A stretch of DNA of 64,000 nt. Origin: Apodemus sylvaticus. Its lineage: Eukaryota; Chordata; Mammalia; Rodentia; Muridae. Shown here piece by piece: positions 10,297 through 21,481 of this stretch (positions within the stretch are counted from its first letter, which is position 1; every line of letters begins with the position of its first letter). Both the position numbers and the translations under genes were made by a program. The notes under the pieces were generated by a model. The model had not been told where the DNA came from and ran no database searches. It saw nothing but the letters and a program-made list of their open reading frames with translations. The stretch lies in NCBI RefSeq assembly GCF_947179515.1, contig NC_067485.1, positions 75,680,646 to 75,744,645 on the forward strand. Direction: 5' to 3'.

Positions 10297-10550
10297 GCTG
10301 GAGAACAACTTCTGGTGTTATCCTCAAGAATAACCCCTACTTCTTTTAAAAATGAATGTATTATTGGACAATAGCTCATCAATTAGGCTATATTGGCTGG
10401 CCAGTGTGGCCAAGGGATTTCCTGTCATTATCTACCTAGATATGGGATTACAAGTGTACACTGCTTTGCCCAACATTTTTACATGAACTTTGAGATTGAA
10501 TCCAGGTTGTTCTGCTTGCAAGATAAGCCATTCTATAAACACACCATAAG
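10261..10550 (-). mobile_element. Composite B4-type SINE, antisense, headed by (GT)n
   Basis: A run of 17 GT units (10261-10294) leads into GGCTGGAGAACAACTTCTGG, then GGCTGGCCAGTG, GATATGGGATTACAAGTG (B1-like part) and AGATTGAATCCAGG, CTTGCAAGATAAGCC (ID-like part). This is the antisense order tail, B1 part, ID head of B4 elements. Confidence 0.65.
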
Positions 10551-11836
10551 ATTTTGAAAACCCCGTATGAAAGTTGAAAGCTGATTCTATGCCAGAAACA
10601 GATACACACACTTGTGTCTTTTCACAATGTTGGAGTTAACTGCATAATAACTGTAAGGTTATTATGTACATAATATTGTACATAGGTTTAGTGGTTTCAG
10701 TGATAACATATTGTCATAAAAATCCTTCTACCTTGGTAGGCTAGCCTAGGGAGACACACGATGTTTATTGTAATCTTAGTCACTAATATTAACTCTCAGA
10801 TCACGCATTATACGGCAGCAGAGAGTAAATGTATCTCTACTTCCCTGTATATGTACATGGATTACAGACAAGAATATAAGTTAAGGCAGCTGCAGCAGAG
10901 ATTGAAAGGCTTCAGAACTGAGCTGTAAAGAGTCTGTGCAGCTAAGATGATAACGCAATCCAGAGCTGGGGAGGAAATACAAGTAGAGTTCTTAGAGTCT
11001 GATCTGAAAGCAAAGCTATAGAACGTTCAGCTTTACTGTGAAAGGCTGAACCAGGGTCAGAGCAGGAGGTGGGTCAGAAGATAGTGGGTCAGGTCTAGGT
11101 CCAGACACGTGAGTGGGTGGGTGGGTGGGAAAGCCACAGACTGAGAAGGTTGCATGAATAGTCTAGGTTGAGCCGAGCTGAAGAGTCTTTGCTCTCTGAT
11201 ACACACATCAGGTAGCAGATGGTTCCCGTGGGGACATGCCATCATGTTAGGGCTCAGGAGTTATACCTTTCCCTAAATCTGGTGTGTCTGGAAGGTTCTT
11301 TGCCTGATTTCCCTGAGACATTTTTAGTATGCCCATGTGCCACATGGTTTTCGTCTCCCCAAGAACTTTTCAGTGTGACTCATTTTCCATTTTCTAGGAA
11401 AGTCATTTACCACCCTAAGGTATATGGGTGGTACCTGACAGTGTACAGTTTGGGTTCAGTAAGGGGCTTTAGCCATCCTTCTTCCTTGAAAAGGAGTCAA
11501 AAGCTGCTTATAAAATTGAGTCTCCTAGGGCAAGACACAGCCTGAGAAATCATTGACTTATACAACTGTTTTATACAGCATGGAGTAACTTAGAGTTGTA
11601 TATCACTTCATCTTGACACCTTCTCTGCAGAAGAAAATCAAAGGTTTAACTCTAATGTACTCAATCCATAAATACACTGGCTCACATTTTTGAGACTCGT
11701 GTACTATATTGCTACACGCAAATGTTTAAAATTATGAACTTACTTCTCCATAAAGCAGAACACAGCAGTCTTATATGGGCCACATAGGAAAAGGGGCTCA
11801 GAATAGGAAGATGCAGGCTCTAAGTTAACAGATAGG
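10551..11836. other. No recognised feature
   Basis: Unique-looking sequence. The 108-residue frame at 11219-11545 has no recognisable domain, no codon pattern that I can defend and no splice context, so it is not called a gene. Confidence 0.5.
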
Positions 11837-11972
11837 TTTTGTTTGTCTTTGTTTGAGGCAGACTATATAGCTTAGCCTGCTGTCAGATTCATTTTGTAAC
11901 ATTCTCCGGCTTTGACTTCATTCTGCTTCTGCTTCTGTAGTAGTGCTGGGACGGAGAATCAAGATGCCTGCT
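11837..11972 (-). mobile_element. B1 SINE, old, antisense
   Basis: The plus strand reads TTGTTTGAGGCAGACTATAT, TAGCCTGCTGTCAGATTC and TAGTAGTGCTGGGACGG, a degraded antisense B1 in the correct order. Confidence 0.55.
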
Positions 11973-14343
11973 CCCCTTTCCTTAGACGTATCCCCCGAGA
12001 ATGGTATGTCTTTATTTTCTTTTCATCAGCTGCCACACCCATGGCTCAGTAGAAGCAGATGCGGGACAAAGCCCTTCCTCGAACGACATCTCATGTGTTG
12101 CAAGTGATTTCTTTTCTTAGTCATGCATTTCCCCTATTTTAGAGGACAATTATGATAAAAGGACAGATAGAAAGATGGACAAACAGCATTTTGTAGCTCG
12201 CGGGGACACTTGACTGTGTAAATAGAGAAGGGCTCATAGTTAGCTAAATGCCTGAACGATTTCAAACCGGAAAAGGGTATCATACGTTCCTTGAGTCTAG
12301 ACATGTCAAAGCCTAAAGCCATTTTGCATATGATCACGTCTCATTTCATGTGGGTGATTGCAGTGGGCTAAGCTGTCATTAAATTGTACATTTGTCTGTT
12401 CCCTTTTCAGTTGCATAGTGACTAAGCCAATGAGTTCACTCCGAGAACGACAGCCCAGGCCCATTTTTGGGGGTCAAGATCCTCACATTGTGTCAAGTTC
12501 ATGACCGATCCTTAACAAATTTCTCCCTTCAAAACCTTTTGAACTCATGAAGCTCACTCTTGAGAAATGTAAATGTTTTGTGAAGTACACTGAGATTGGG
12601 TCATGGTTGTCAATGGTTCACAAAATTCATCCAATATGGGTCTTTTATAACATTCTCAGCTCCACCTGTTTCTGACTAAAATGCTTTGTAATACAGTCAC
12701 AGAGAGACCTGATACCTCTTAAGGCTGGGAAAACAATACCTTCTCTTAGGCCTGAGTGTGTGAATAGATGAGCTGAACTTTAAATTCCTCCTGAGACTGA
12801 ACACTTTATCTGTAGTTATGTCTTTGTGGATATAAAACTGTTCATGTACTAAAAAAAAAAAAAAAATGATGGTTATGTTCTGATGCTGACGTATCAGCTA
12901 GGAAACATATTTTCTAATTGTTTCATACATATTCAGTTTATTTAACATCAAATGCTGAAATCTAGGAAGATATCTTTTTCTGTATAGACATCAATATCTG
13001 TACCTTTAATCAGCCTAAACTGCCTATAGACACAGCATCACTCATGTTGCTGAGGTTGAAGCTGAGATAGCAACTAGCAGATTCTTTGGAGCCAGGGAGA
13101 TTTCAGGTGAAATAAAGCATCACACTCATGTGGTCTCCTGAACATATTTTTTTTTCTTTATCAGCTAATTCACCGCAAGCAGAAGGGTTTTGTGCTGCCA
13201 AGGTAAGTTCAACTAATATGTCTAGCTGGCTCATTTGTCTCTTTAGGATTACATTGTGTTGAAAAGTATGATGGTACCATTTATTCCCCAATCTTAAAAT
13301 AACTCATTATTCATTTCCAAAATGAATATGTCTCCTTTTTTCAATGCATAAAACATGGCTTCCCGTGTATGGCTGATATAGTCACAAAATAAATTATCAA
13401 TGAAAATTTAGCCTTGACAGTCCTTGAGACCTGCACCACTTCTTTCTCTAGACACTTTTTCCCTTTGGGTTATATACATAATTGTAAACCTTTACCAGTA
13501 GAGTTGTATAATTTGATTTTTAAAATAGCTAAAGTCCTGTATACCATCTGTGAAGAAGAATAGTGATACAAAATTTTTCAAACTATCACCCTATGTTTAT
13601 GGCTCTTAATTAATATTTTTTCATTACAAAGGCTATATATACTGAAGATAACATTTTCCAACAGTGAGATGCCAAGGGACCATGATGGCATATGCCTCTA
13701 GGACTCCTGTAACTCGGGACACAACCCTGGCAACTGTTAATCTATCCTGTACTTCTTTTAATAAGTAATGGCTACTGTCTCTTTCTCCTCCTTCTTTTCT
13801 GCTCTCTCATATACAGAGGAGACACACACATGCTTATATGCTTATAAGTCAAAAGCCATCCGATAAGTAGTCTTGATTTACAGTTCTTCCAAAGATTAGA
13901 TACTATAAAATCATCACAGGATTCGTCAAATCTGTTTTTCACATAAAATAGAATACTTAGTACACGGAGGTACTGAAAGCATATCCTTGATTGAAAACAT
14001 ATCCTTCAGGACGCAATGTTCTAAAGCAACAGTTATAACACCACCCTGCAAAGCACATCATGTATGTAGTTTATCTCTCAGCACTTAATCATGCTTTATT
14101 GTTTATATAATATTTTCATTAATAATTTCAGTTTGTTAAAATTTCCAAAGGGTGAAATATTTTTGACGTGCTTAAACATTTCTAACTTATTTTGAATAAA
14201 ATGTAGCCAAATATTTCATGAATTATTTACAAGAGATCAACTCTTGAGTTGATTCACAAATAGTTTTTTTGAATAATCAAATATTTTGATAATTCGATGG
14301 TGGCAATAGCAATAAAAATCATGAATTTACTGGCATAAAAATT
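11973..14343. other. No recognised gene or repeat apart from an A16 run
   Basis: About 2.4 kb of AT-rich unique-looking sequence. A run of 16 A residues at 12851-12866 could be the tail of a plus-strand retroposed copy, but the upstream sequence is not recognisable. No open frame of note. Confidence 0.5.
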
Positions 14344-14364
14344 TGTGTGTGTGTGTGCATGTGC

Positions 14365-14453
<89 letters not shown>

Positions 14454-14459
14454 AGAGAG
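14344..14459. repeat. Compound (GT)n(GA)n microsatellite
   Basis: About 33 GT units, slightly interrupted at 14357-14370, switch at 14411 to about 20 GA units ending in AAAGAGAAAGAGAG. The GT part can be left-handed, the GA part is polypurine. Confidence 0.97.
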
Positions 14460-14899
14460 TTTATATCAGTTGAAGAAGGGGGAAGCACAGATCATATGAA
14501 GCCAGCCATGGTAAAATTTAAGAAATGTGGGTTATATTTTATTAGTAAAAGGTTATCTATTTTTCATTTAGAAGTGTACAATTTTTAAGTTGCCGATTTA
14601 TTGTCATAAGGCCACTACTTTTGCTGTGATACTATGTATCAATGACATCTTCACCAATGTCTGTAATTATAATATCACCTTAAAAACAAATAGGGTTTTA
14701 GGTTTGTCATTTTAAACTGGATTCATGATAACATTTATACTGACACCTCATGCTTTATTCTCCCAAAGCAAAACAAATTTACATGCATACTTAGGATGGA
14801 AAATTCAGCTCATTTTGAAAGTAATTCAGTATTTTCTCTTATGTGTATTTGTGTGATACATGGATGTGCAAGTGGAAACAGATGCTTTCTCTTTTATGT

Positions 14900-15090
14900 C
14901 TTCCATGATCATTCTTTAGCTTGCATACTAAAGCAGGATCTCATAGAACTTGGAGTTTATCTATTCAGGTAACCAGTTTACATTGCAGAATTTCTTTCAC
15001 CTCTGCCCCATAAGGATTACAAGTAGGCCACCCAGGCCTGGCTTTTTGATGTGTTCTGGGGATCGGAATGCCAATCCTTATACTTGTGTG
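14900..15090 (-). mobile_element. Composite B4-type SINE, antisense
   Basis: The B1-like part (AGCAGGATCTCATAGAACTT, ATAAGGATTACAAGTAGGCC, AGGCCTGGC) precedes an ID-like part (GTTCTGGGGATCGGAATGCC, TACTTGTGTGA), the antisense order of an ID-B1 fusion. The flanks 14460-14899 and 15091-15539 show nothing recognisable. Confidence 0.6.
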
Positions 15091-15539
15091 ATACATATGA
15101 TTTGTGTTTGAACATTCAATGGTACAATATAAAGCACAGAGTAAAAGAGGAATAATGGCTACATTTGCTCATGTCCAAGAATATCTATAATTCAAACCCA
15201 ACTAGTCTGGAAAATGAGTTTATAATAGTGGTTATTTGCTTCAAATGAAAAAACATGATCAAAGGAATGCAGTTACATATTCTTGCAGAGCTTTTTACAG
15301 CTTTGTCTTACAGTCTTTTCTTGTTTCTACCAATGTTTGAAATGCTTCTTCATATGGTGGTCTGTTTGGTGAGTTTTCTAATTTTTTTCTTGCCATTTCA
15401 GGGTGACATTCTGATAAATATGAGAGATAAGCTCAAAAATGTGTGACATCATTTATGCTAACATCAAGCTTTAAAAATTAATCATTGTTTTGTGAAACTT
15501 AATTTTAGTCAATTATTCCCAAATAATTTATTATAAACT

Positions 15540-15735
15540 TAAAATATATTTATTTTTATGTGTATATACATGCTGTGGGAATGCATCTTTATGTGTTTTT
15601 GGATGCCAACAGTCATATCTGTACAGTGGGTGATTGTAAATCCCCTCCTGTAAGTACTGAGAAAGAAACTTGGTCTTGGAAGGTACAGAAGACACTGCTA
15701 ACTTCTGAGCCACTGTTTTCATCCCCATAAGCTAT
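15540..15735 (-). mobile_element. B2/B3-family SINE, antisense
   Basis: Begins with TATATTTATTTTTATGTGTAT (complement of the AT-rich tail), contains TGGATGCCAACAGTC and CTTGGTCTTGGAAGG, and ends with TGAGCCACTGTTTTCATCCC, the complement of the A-box head. Moderately diverged. Confidence 0.6.
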
Positions 15736-17374
15736 GGCAAATCCACAGTCCCTAAAAGACAAGCTTTATGGTCACAAGTACCTAAGATTATGGTGACACT
15801 TGGAAGAGCAGAGAAGAGATAACCTTTTGCTTCAGATATTAATATGTAGACGCACAACATGAAGCACATCAGAGTCAAATGCTGGAGCTGTTAGGACAAT
15901 AACTGAAATAGGTGGTCATTCTTCTTATGCCAGATGTCCCTGACTTTACCTTTCTAGTACACGGATTTTGTCTGCTTTTCATTAAAGTTCCTAACTTTTT
16001 CCTTCATGAACCATACATTTATACTCCAATTGCATTTGCTTTAGTTGGTTAACAACACCATTGCCTGACTTTAATGACAGACACATGATCCAGCTGCTGC
16101 CTGGCTAACCCAGGGAATCCCTCAATAACAACAGTCTTGAAGGAAACAGTGTGAGTTTGGCCATGTCTATCAATGAGGGTGATTGGAGGTTGGCTGTTGT
16201 AATGCTCTTTGTCAGATTCCAAGAGACATGGAAACCTAGATCATTTACAGGCCGTGTCAGTCTTCTAGATGGTAAACATCTGCTCAAGAGAATCAGCACA
16301 GACAAAGGACTGCGTGAGAGATGGAGAAATGGAAAACAAAGATGGCATTCATTGCATTCTGTATCCTTATAACTACTGAAAACTTTTCTTTTGAATTATT
16401 CCAGTTACATTGTCAGTATACTCTACTTCTTTTCCCTTTAAAGATAATTCTAATTGAATTTTTTTTATTACTTCAAATCAAACTATCAGAAAACCCATTC
16501 GGGTCCTACAAAAAGTGATCAGGTCATAGACTTTGCATTTATGATGGAATAATTACCCCCTAACTGTCCCAGGGCAGAGGAGATGGGGGGGAAATACGAT
16601 GTGTACTTGGGGAGGAAAGAATGAGAGTCAGTAAATTCAATTATGCAAACAAACTCTGAGTCACAGCACAAGTAAGTTATTAACTTTGTTCTTTTTATAT
16701 GAGAACTTTTACCTTGAAAGAACAGTGTAGTATCACAGCACCATTAGCTAAAACCAAAACCAGGTTATTTTTGACGCATAAAGATAACTCAGGGACTAAA
16801 AAGCCGTCACTAAAAGGAGAACCACAAACTTACACACAATACCTATTTTCAATGAAGTTGTGCTGAGGCCAATACAGGCGGTAAATCTTTTTAGATTCTC
16901 CTCTACTTGCACCACAGGGACAATCACAAAGTGACTTTGTTCCTGGAAAATGTTATAGGTTTAGAAAAATTTAGAATTCTGGAGAAAACTCCCTTCTCTG
17001 TAGCAGCCTCTCTCTTCAAAACCTAGAACAAACAAAAATGAAAACTCATAGAAAGTTGTACAAAAGAAAGATTAAAACAAAGGCCTTTTTTTGCTCCTGT
17101 GATACTTAAAATGAGAAAATACATAAAGCAACATGAACATTGAAACCTAGATGAGAATGATAAAGGTTATTTTTTAGAAGGAAAATAACTGGGTCTGAAA
17201 TATGTAAACACTCTTGATTTTCATGAGAAATAAACATGAATATCTTGACATTGCCACTGGAAGGCAAAATGGTGGAGGAGTTTAGTTTTTACACTTATAA
17301 TGTTTTATATCTTTCATAGTAATATGAATTAATGTTTAAAATATATCCATCAAGTCTTATTTTTGAAATTATTT
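15736..17374. other. No recognised feature
   Basis: About 1.6 kb of unique-looking sequence. The overlapping frames at 16105-16518 are short, occur on both strands and show no known domain. Confidence 0.5.
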
Positions 17375-17501
17375 TTGTTTTTTTGAGATTATAACATAAT
17401 TACTTAGTTTTCTCCTTCCATTTCCTTCCTTCAAACTCCCCCATATACTCCATTTTGCTTTTTGCAAATTCACAACCTCTTTTTAATTTCTTATTGTTAT
17501 A

Positions 17502-17541
<40 letters not shown>

Positions 17542-17800
17542 ACACACATTCCTAATTAAATAAATGAAATCAGCTTTGTTGTATAATGTTCTTCGTATGC
17601 TATTTTCAGGGATGACCATTTGGCATTGGATAACCAGTTGGTGTGCTCTTGTCTGGGGAAGACTATTTCTTCCACTCCCAGCAGTCCTTAGTTGCCTGTA
17701 GCTTGTTGTGTAGGGTTGTGCCCTCATGCAGTTCCCTCTTCTGTCTAGCATGCGTCATCTTTACTAAGTTCATGTTTAGGAAGTTCCACTTTCAATAGTC
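17375..17800 (-). mobile_element. Lx-type L1 3' UTR fragment, antisense
   Basis: The order is that of an Lx 3' UTR in antisense: C/T-rich start, AATTTCTTATTGTTATAATA plus an internal (CA)n run, CCTAATTAAATAAATG, TTTCAGGGATGACCATTTGG, ATTGGATAACCAGTTGG, TGTGCTCTTGTCTGGGG, AGTCCTTAGTTGCCTGTAG and TTGTGTAGGGTTGTGCCC. The 5' limit near 17800 is approximate. The next 400 bp are not recognised. Confidence 0.72.
17503..17548. repeat. (CA)n microsatellite within the L1 3' UTR
   Basis: About 22 CA units with one TA interruption. CA runs at this place are common in Lx 3' UTRs, so it was probably inherited with the element and later changed length. Confidence 0.95.
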
Positions 17801-18209
17801 TCTGTAAAAACATTGTTATCTTCTTTACAGTGTACATTAAACACATTCTGATACTTCAGATCTGTTAGTGATGCAAGAAGAATGAATTTATAGATTAAAG
17901 TTATCAATGAAGATGAAAATCAATGAACCCAAATTGGCTGTGCAGTTGCCTAGCCCCTTGGTTCTTACTGTTGCTGAAAAACCAGCAGTAGACTCACCTG
18001 GATGACTTGTGGAACTGCTCAAACTCTAATCCCATCTTATCCCTGTGGAATTAGACTCAGTGATTAAGTAAGATCTCCCAAGGAACTGGTAAACCATGGA
18101 CCAGGAGAGCATGGAGGTAGAACTCTGGGCTTTGGGAGCTTGTCTTGTTCTGCTCCCCCAGGGTTTCCAGAACCCTGGAGAAGTAAATTAAGCCAGAGCT
18201 GTTTCTTCT

Positions 18210-18330
18210 TTTCTTTTCCTTTTTTTCTTCTCTTCTCTCCTCTCCTCTCCTCTCCTCTCCTCTCCTCTCCTCTCCTCTCCTCTCCTCTCCTCTCCTCTCC
18301 TCTCCTATTCTCTTCTTTTCTTTCTTTATC
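18210..18330. repeat. (TCTCC)14 pentanucleotide repeat in a pyrimidine tract
   Basis: Fourteen perfect TCTCC units at 18236-18305, flanked by TTCTTTTC-type sequence, give about 120 bp of almost pure pyrimidine on the plus strand. The complementary strand is a GGAGA repeat. Confidence 0.97.
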
Positions 18331-19284
18331 CTTTAGATTTCTTTTCCATTTTTTGTTTATTTAATCATTTATCCTTTAGATTTATAAGGGCGGGTGATCA
18401 TGTCTCAACTGTATCTCTGTGCCAAGAACTATAATTGAATGTTCATAATTTCAGATTATACATCTTGGTAGGTTGCTCAATACAATCTCACTTGTTATCA
18501 TTCCAACCCCATCTTTTTGCTCTTTAGTTCTCCCATTCAATGGAGACCTAAAGGCCATGTAAAACAAAGGCACATAACTATAAATGTAGCTGCCTCTAAG
18601 CTGTCATGCTGCTTAATCTCTTAGGTCCATAGCCCTGAGTTTCTATTTGAATTTTTTTCTTATTTCAGGGTGGTATCTTTCTGCTTTATTGTATTTTCCC
18701 TTGACTTCTTCCCAACCTGTATGCAAGGTCAGAGTCTATTGGCAACTGGTGTAACGGGTAATTACACTCCTATTTGGTCAAGGATGTGAGTTAAGGAGTA
18801 AATCAGGCCCTTGAGGGTTCACTTCGTGCTGCTCTGGTTATTAGATGTGTGTCACTGAGCAAAGTTCTGATCAAAGCCACTGGAGGAGACTGAGGGGACA
18901 TGGAACGTGCTCTTGTCTAATTACTGTGCTGAGTACTAAAGGAAGTTTGTAATAAAGGGCCATTAACTACCAGCCTTTACGATCAGTGAAGCAAGAGTAT
19001 GGAAAGATTGTGTTTATCAAGTGGCAATTTGAAGGAAAATCCTCAATGCTAACCATTTATTCCTCTTTTCCACCCTTGATCAAAACACATTGTATGCATG
19101 GAAAAACACTCAAACAATAAAACAACACCAATAACAGCAGCAGCAGCAACAACAGCCAAAAAAAACCCCCAAAAACCAAAAACCAAAAAACCCCATAAAC
19201 AACCATGAGATGGGAAGCTAATCTAATTTTGTTAGCACAGGGCTAATAAACTTTAGTTATTTGTTTACTGATTTACTTACTTTT
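18331..19284. other. Unassigned sequence with a C/A-rich low-complexity patch
   Basis: No gene or repeat is recognised. At 19113-19190 CAG/CAA units pass into AAAAAACCCC-type runs; this could be the tail of an unrecognised plus-strand SINE. Confidence 0.5.
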
Positions 19285-19399
19285 GGCCTTTTCTGAGACA
19301 AGGTTTCTCTATGTAGCTTAATTGATCTCAAATTTGAGGCAGTTCTCCCTGCTATCTCCTGAGTACTGGGATTGAATATGCTTGCCACCAAACATGATC
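19285..19399 (-). mobile_element. B1 SINE, antisense
   Basis: The plus strand reads TTTTCTGAGACAAGGTTTC, TCTATGTAGCTTAATTGATC, CTGAGTACTGGGATTGAAT and GCTTGCCACCAAACATGATC: antisense B1 with the tail side left. Moderately diverged. Confidence 0.8.
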
Positions 19400-20789
19400 A
19401 AAATATATCTTTTGAAAACATTTAAACATGCTCTCCTAAAAGGTTTTGTATAACCTCCCAAGATTTTTTAAAAATATGAACTTGTGAAGAAACTAAATGT
19501 TAAGTGTATTCATTTTAAAATTTGCTCATTATCGACAAACTTAATCTTGGGAGTCAACTATCACAAACTGTCATGTGACTTGAGAAATGCTTCTCTTGCC
19601 TGCTCACCAGAGATCTTCCTTTTACTGAGAACATTTTGGCTTGGATGCATCTCCACACCTCCAAAATTACATTTGAAAAACAGATGCAGTGTTAGCTTTA
19701 TACTGCCCTGTGTTTACTGTCTCAGGTCATGATTGAAGGCCACTTTATATCCTAGCTACTAACTCAGAAGCATATGTAGAAGCAGCCTTCACATATTAAA
19801 CTGTGGACAATTCTGGCTTGTATAGCACCCTTAGAATGCAATGGATGTTGATGTTTTGCACCTCAATATAAGCAATAGTGGTCCCAGCTACGACTGTCTC
19901 TTTGATTAACCTTATGAAGGAAATTAAATAAATTATAACTGATCTTTTCCATTTAAGGATTACATATGAGTTATGGTGATTTGTATAGCTTAGAATGATC
20001 TGATCCTTTTATTAAGACAAAAAATCAAAGGCATATGCATAGCTAATTTTACGATGTTTTTATGCTCTGACCTAAAACAGTTATGCAAACTTCTAGGGAG
20101 CTCTGAATAATGAATAAACAATGAACTAGAAGGAAGCACCTCAAGCAACCATTCACAGATGTGTAGTTCATGTAGATCTATTGTAAAATGCTTGGTTAAA
20201 AAAATCCCCTAAGTAGATAACTAAATAATACTGAGCTATATCTGGCTTAACATTTGGTCTGCTTCAGCACAAGTTTGGAGTTTGATATGATTGCAATTGC
20301 CATCAACTGAAGTAGACACATTGTGCATGATGAGATCTCTCTTTGATTTCACAAAATTGATTTATAGCATGGCAGTTAAATGATGACATCGGTTTTCTGG
20401 AGGTGGAATCTGCAATTTGACACAGGTAGCTACAACATCTGATAACTGCAATTCTTAATTTTCCTTGCATTATTTTTAACTTTCATTTGTTTTGAGCATC
20501 TAATGGCAGTGCATGCTGTTGGATTCCCTGGAAAGTTCTTTTCAAACTTGGAAACTGGCTTCTACCACCACCCACCTTAGGGGACCACATGGAGGTACAA
20601 AGTTTATTACACAGTAACTACCACAGAAGGATCTTATTAATCATACATAAAAAATTTGATGTTTGTAGTTACTTCAGAATATTCTCTCATTTGAATCCAT
20701 CCATTGAGTACCACAGTTCTCACATCACTTGCCTTGCTTTCCAGTTTCCCTGCTCTATTTGACAGGCCTGATTTAAAGAGAAATAAGAA
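19400..20789. other. No recognised feature
   Basis: About 1.4 kb of AT-rich unique-looking sequence, no frame with a known motif. Confidence 0.5.
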
Positions 20790-20990
20790 GCCTACCGTGA
20801 TGACTCAGAGGGTAAAGGGCATGCTGCTCATTCAAGTCTAGAGATTTGACTCTATCCTCTGAACCCTGGAAAGGGGAAAGTAGAGAATCAACACTGTGAA
20901 GAAGTTCTCTGATCTGTGCTCTGTGGCACATACTTCCACCATGCATGATACTGAATGCAAAATAAGAAAAGGAAGAAAATAAATGTAAGA
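20790..20990 (+). mobile_element. B3-like tRNA-derived SINE
   Basis: CCGTGATGACTCAGAGGGTAA (A-box region), TTTGACTCTATCCTCTGAAC (degraded B-box and following), AAGAAGTTCTCTGATCTGTGC, TGTGGCACATACTTCCACC and an A-rich AAATAAATGTAAG tail keep the order of B3-type SINEs. Confidence 0.6.
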
Positions 20991-21159
20991 AAATGGTCTT
21001 AATAAGATGTCTCATTTATCACTTAGATGTACACAGCATCATTGGTGGTTGTGGACAGTAAAGTACTTTGTCTCAGATCTTCATGTTTGTGGTTTACGTC
21101 TATAGGTTTAACCCTGGAAGTAGAACACATTTAGGAAAAGGAAACACAATAACCGGAGC

Positions 21160-21300
21160 TCAAAAGATGTTTTTAGTGGTTAATAGGGCTGATTGGCTCT
21201 AAGGGATCTAATACTCCCTTTTCAATTTTACTGGAACATCATGCAAATGTGCACATTCAGGCAAAACACACACAATTTAAGTAAATAAATCTTTTTTTAA
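21160..21300 (+). mobile_element. B3-like SINE, shortened
   Basis: TTTTTAGTGGTTAATAGGGC, GGGATCTAATACTCCCTTTTC and TTCAGGCAAAACACACACAA, then an AAGTAAATAAATC tail. Most of the B-box region is missing. Its tail abuts the tail of the B2 that follows. Confidence 0.55.
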
Positions 21301-21481
21301 AAGAAATATTTATTTATTTGTTACATGTACGTACACTGTAGCTGTCTTCAGACACACCAAAAGAGGGCACCAGATTTCATCATGGGTAGTTATGATCCAC
21401 CATGTGGTGGTTGGGATTTGAACTCAGGGCCTCCGGTAGATCAGTCAGTGCTCTTAACTGCTGAGTCATCTCTCCAGCCCC
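21301..21481 (-). mobile_element. B2 SINE, antisense, well preserved
   Basis: Antisense B2: AAATATTTATTTATTTG, CACTGTAGCTGTCTTCAG, ACACACCAAAAGAGGGC, ACCATGTGGTGGTTGGGA, TTTGAACTCAGGGCC (B-box), CTCTTAACTGCTGAGTC and ATCTCTCCAGCCCC at the 5' end of the element. One of the best preserved SINEs in the window. Confidence 0.93.

Noticed and set aside
11219..11545. 108-codon plus-strand frame
   Set aside because: No recognisable domain, no splice or promoter context, and the length is expected by chance in 64 kb scanned in six frames.
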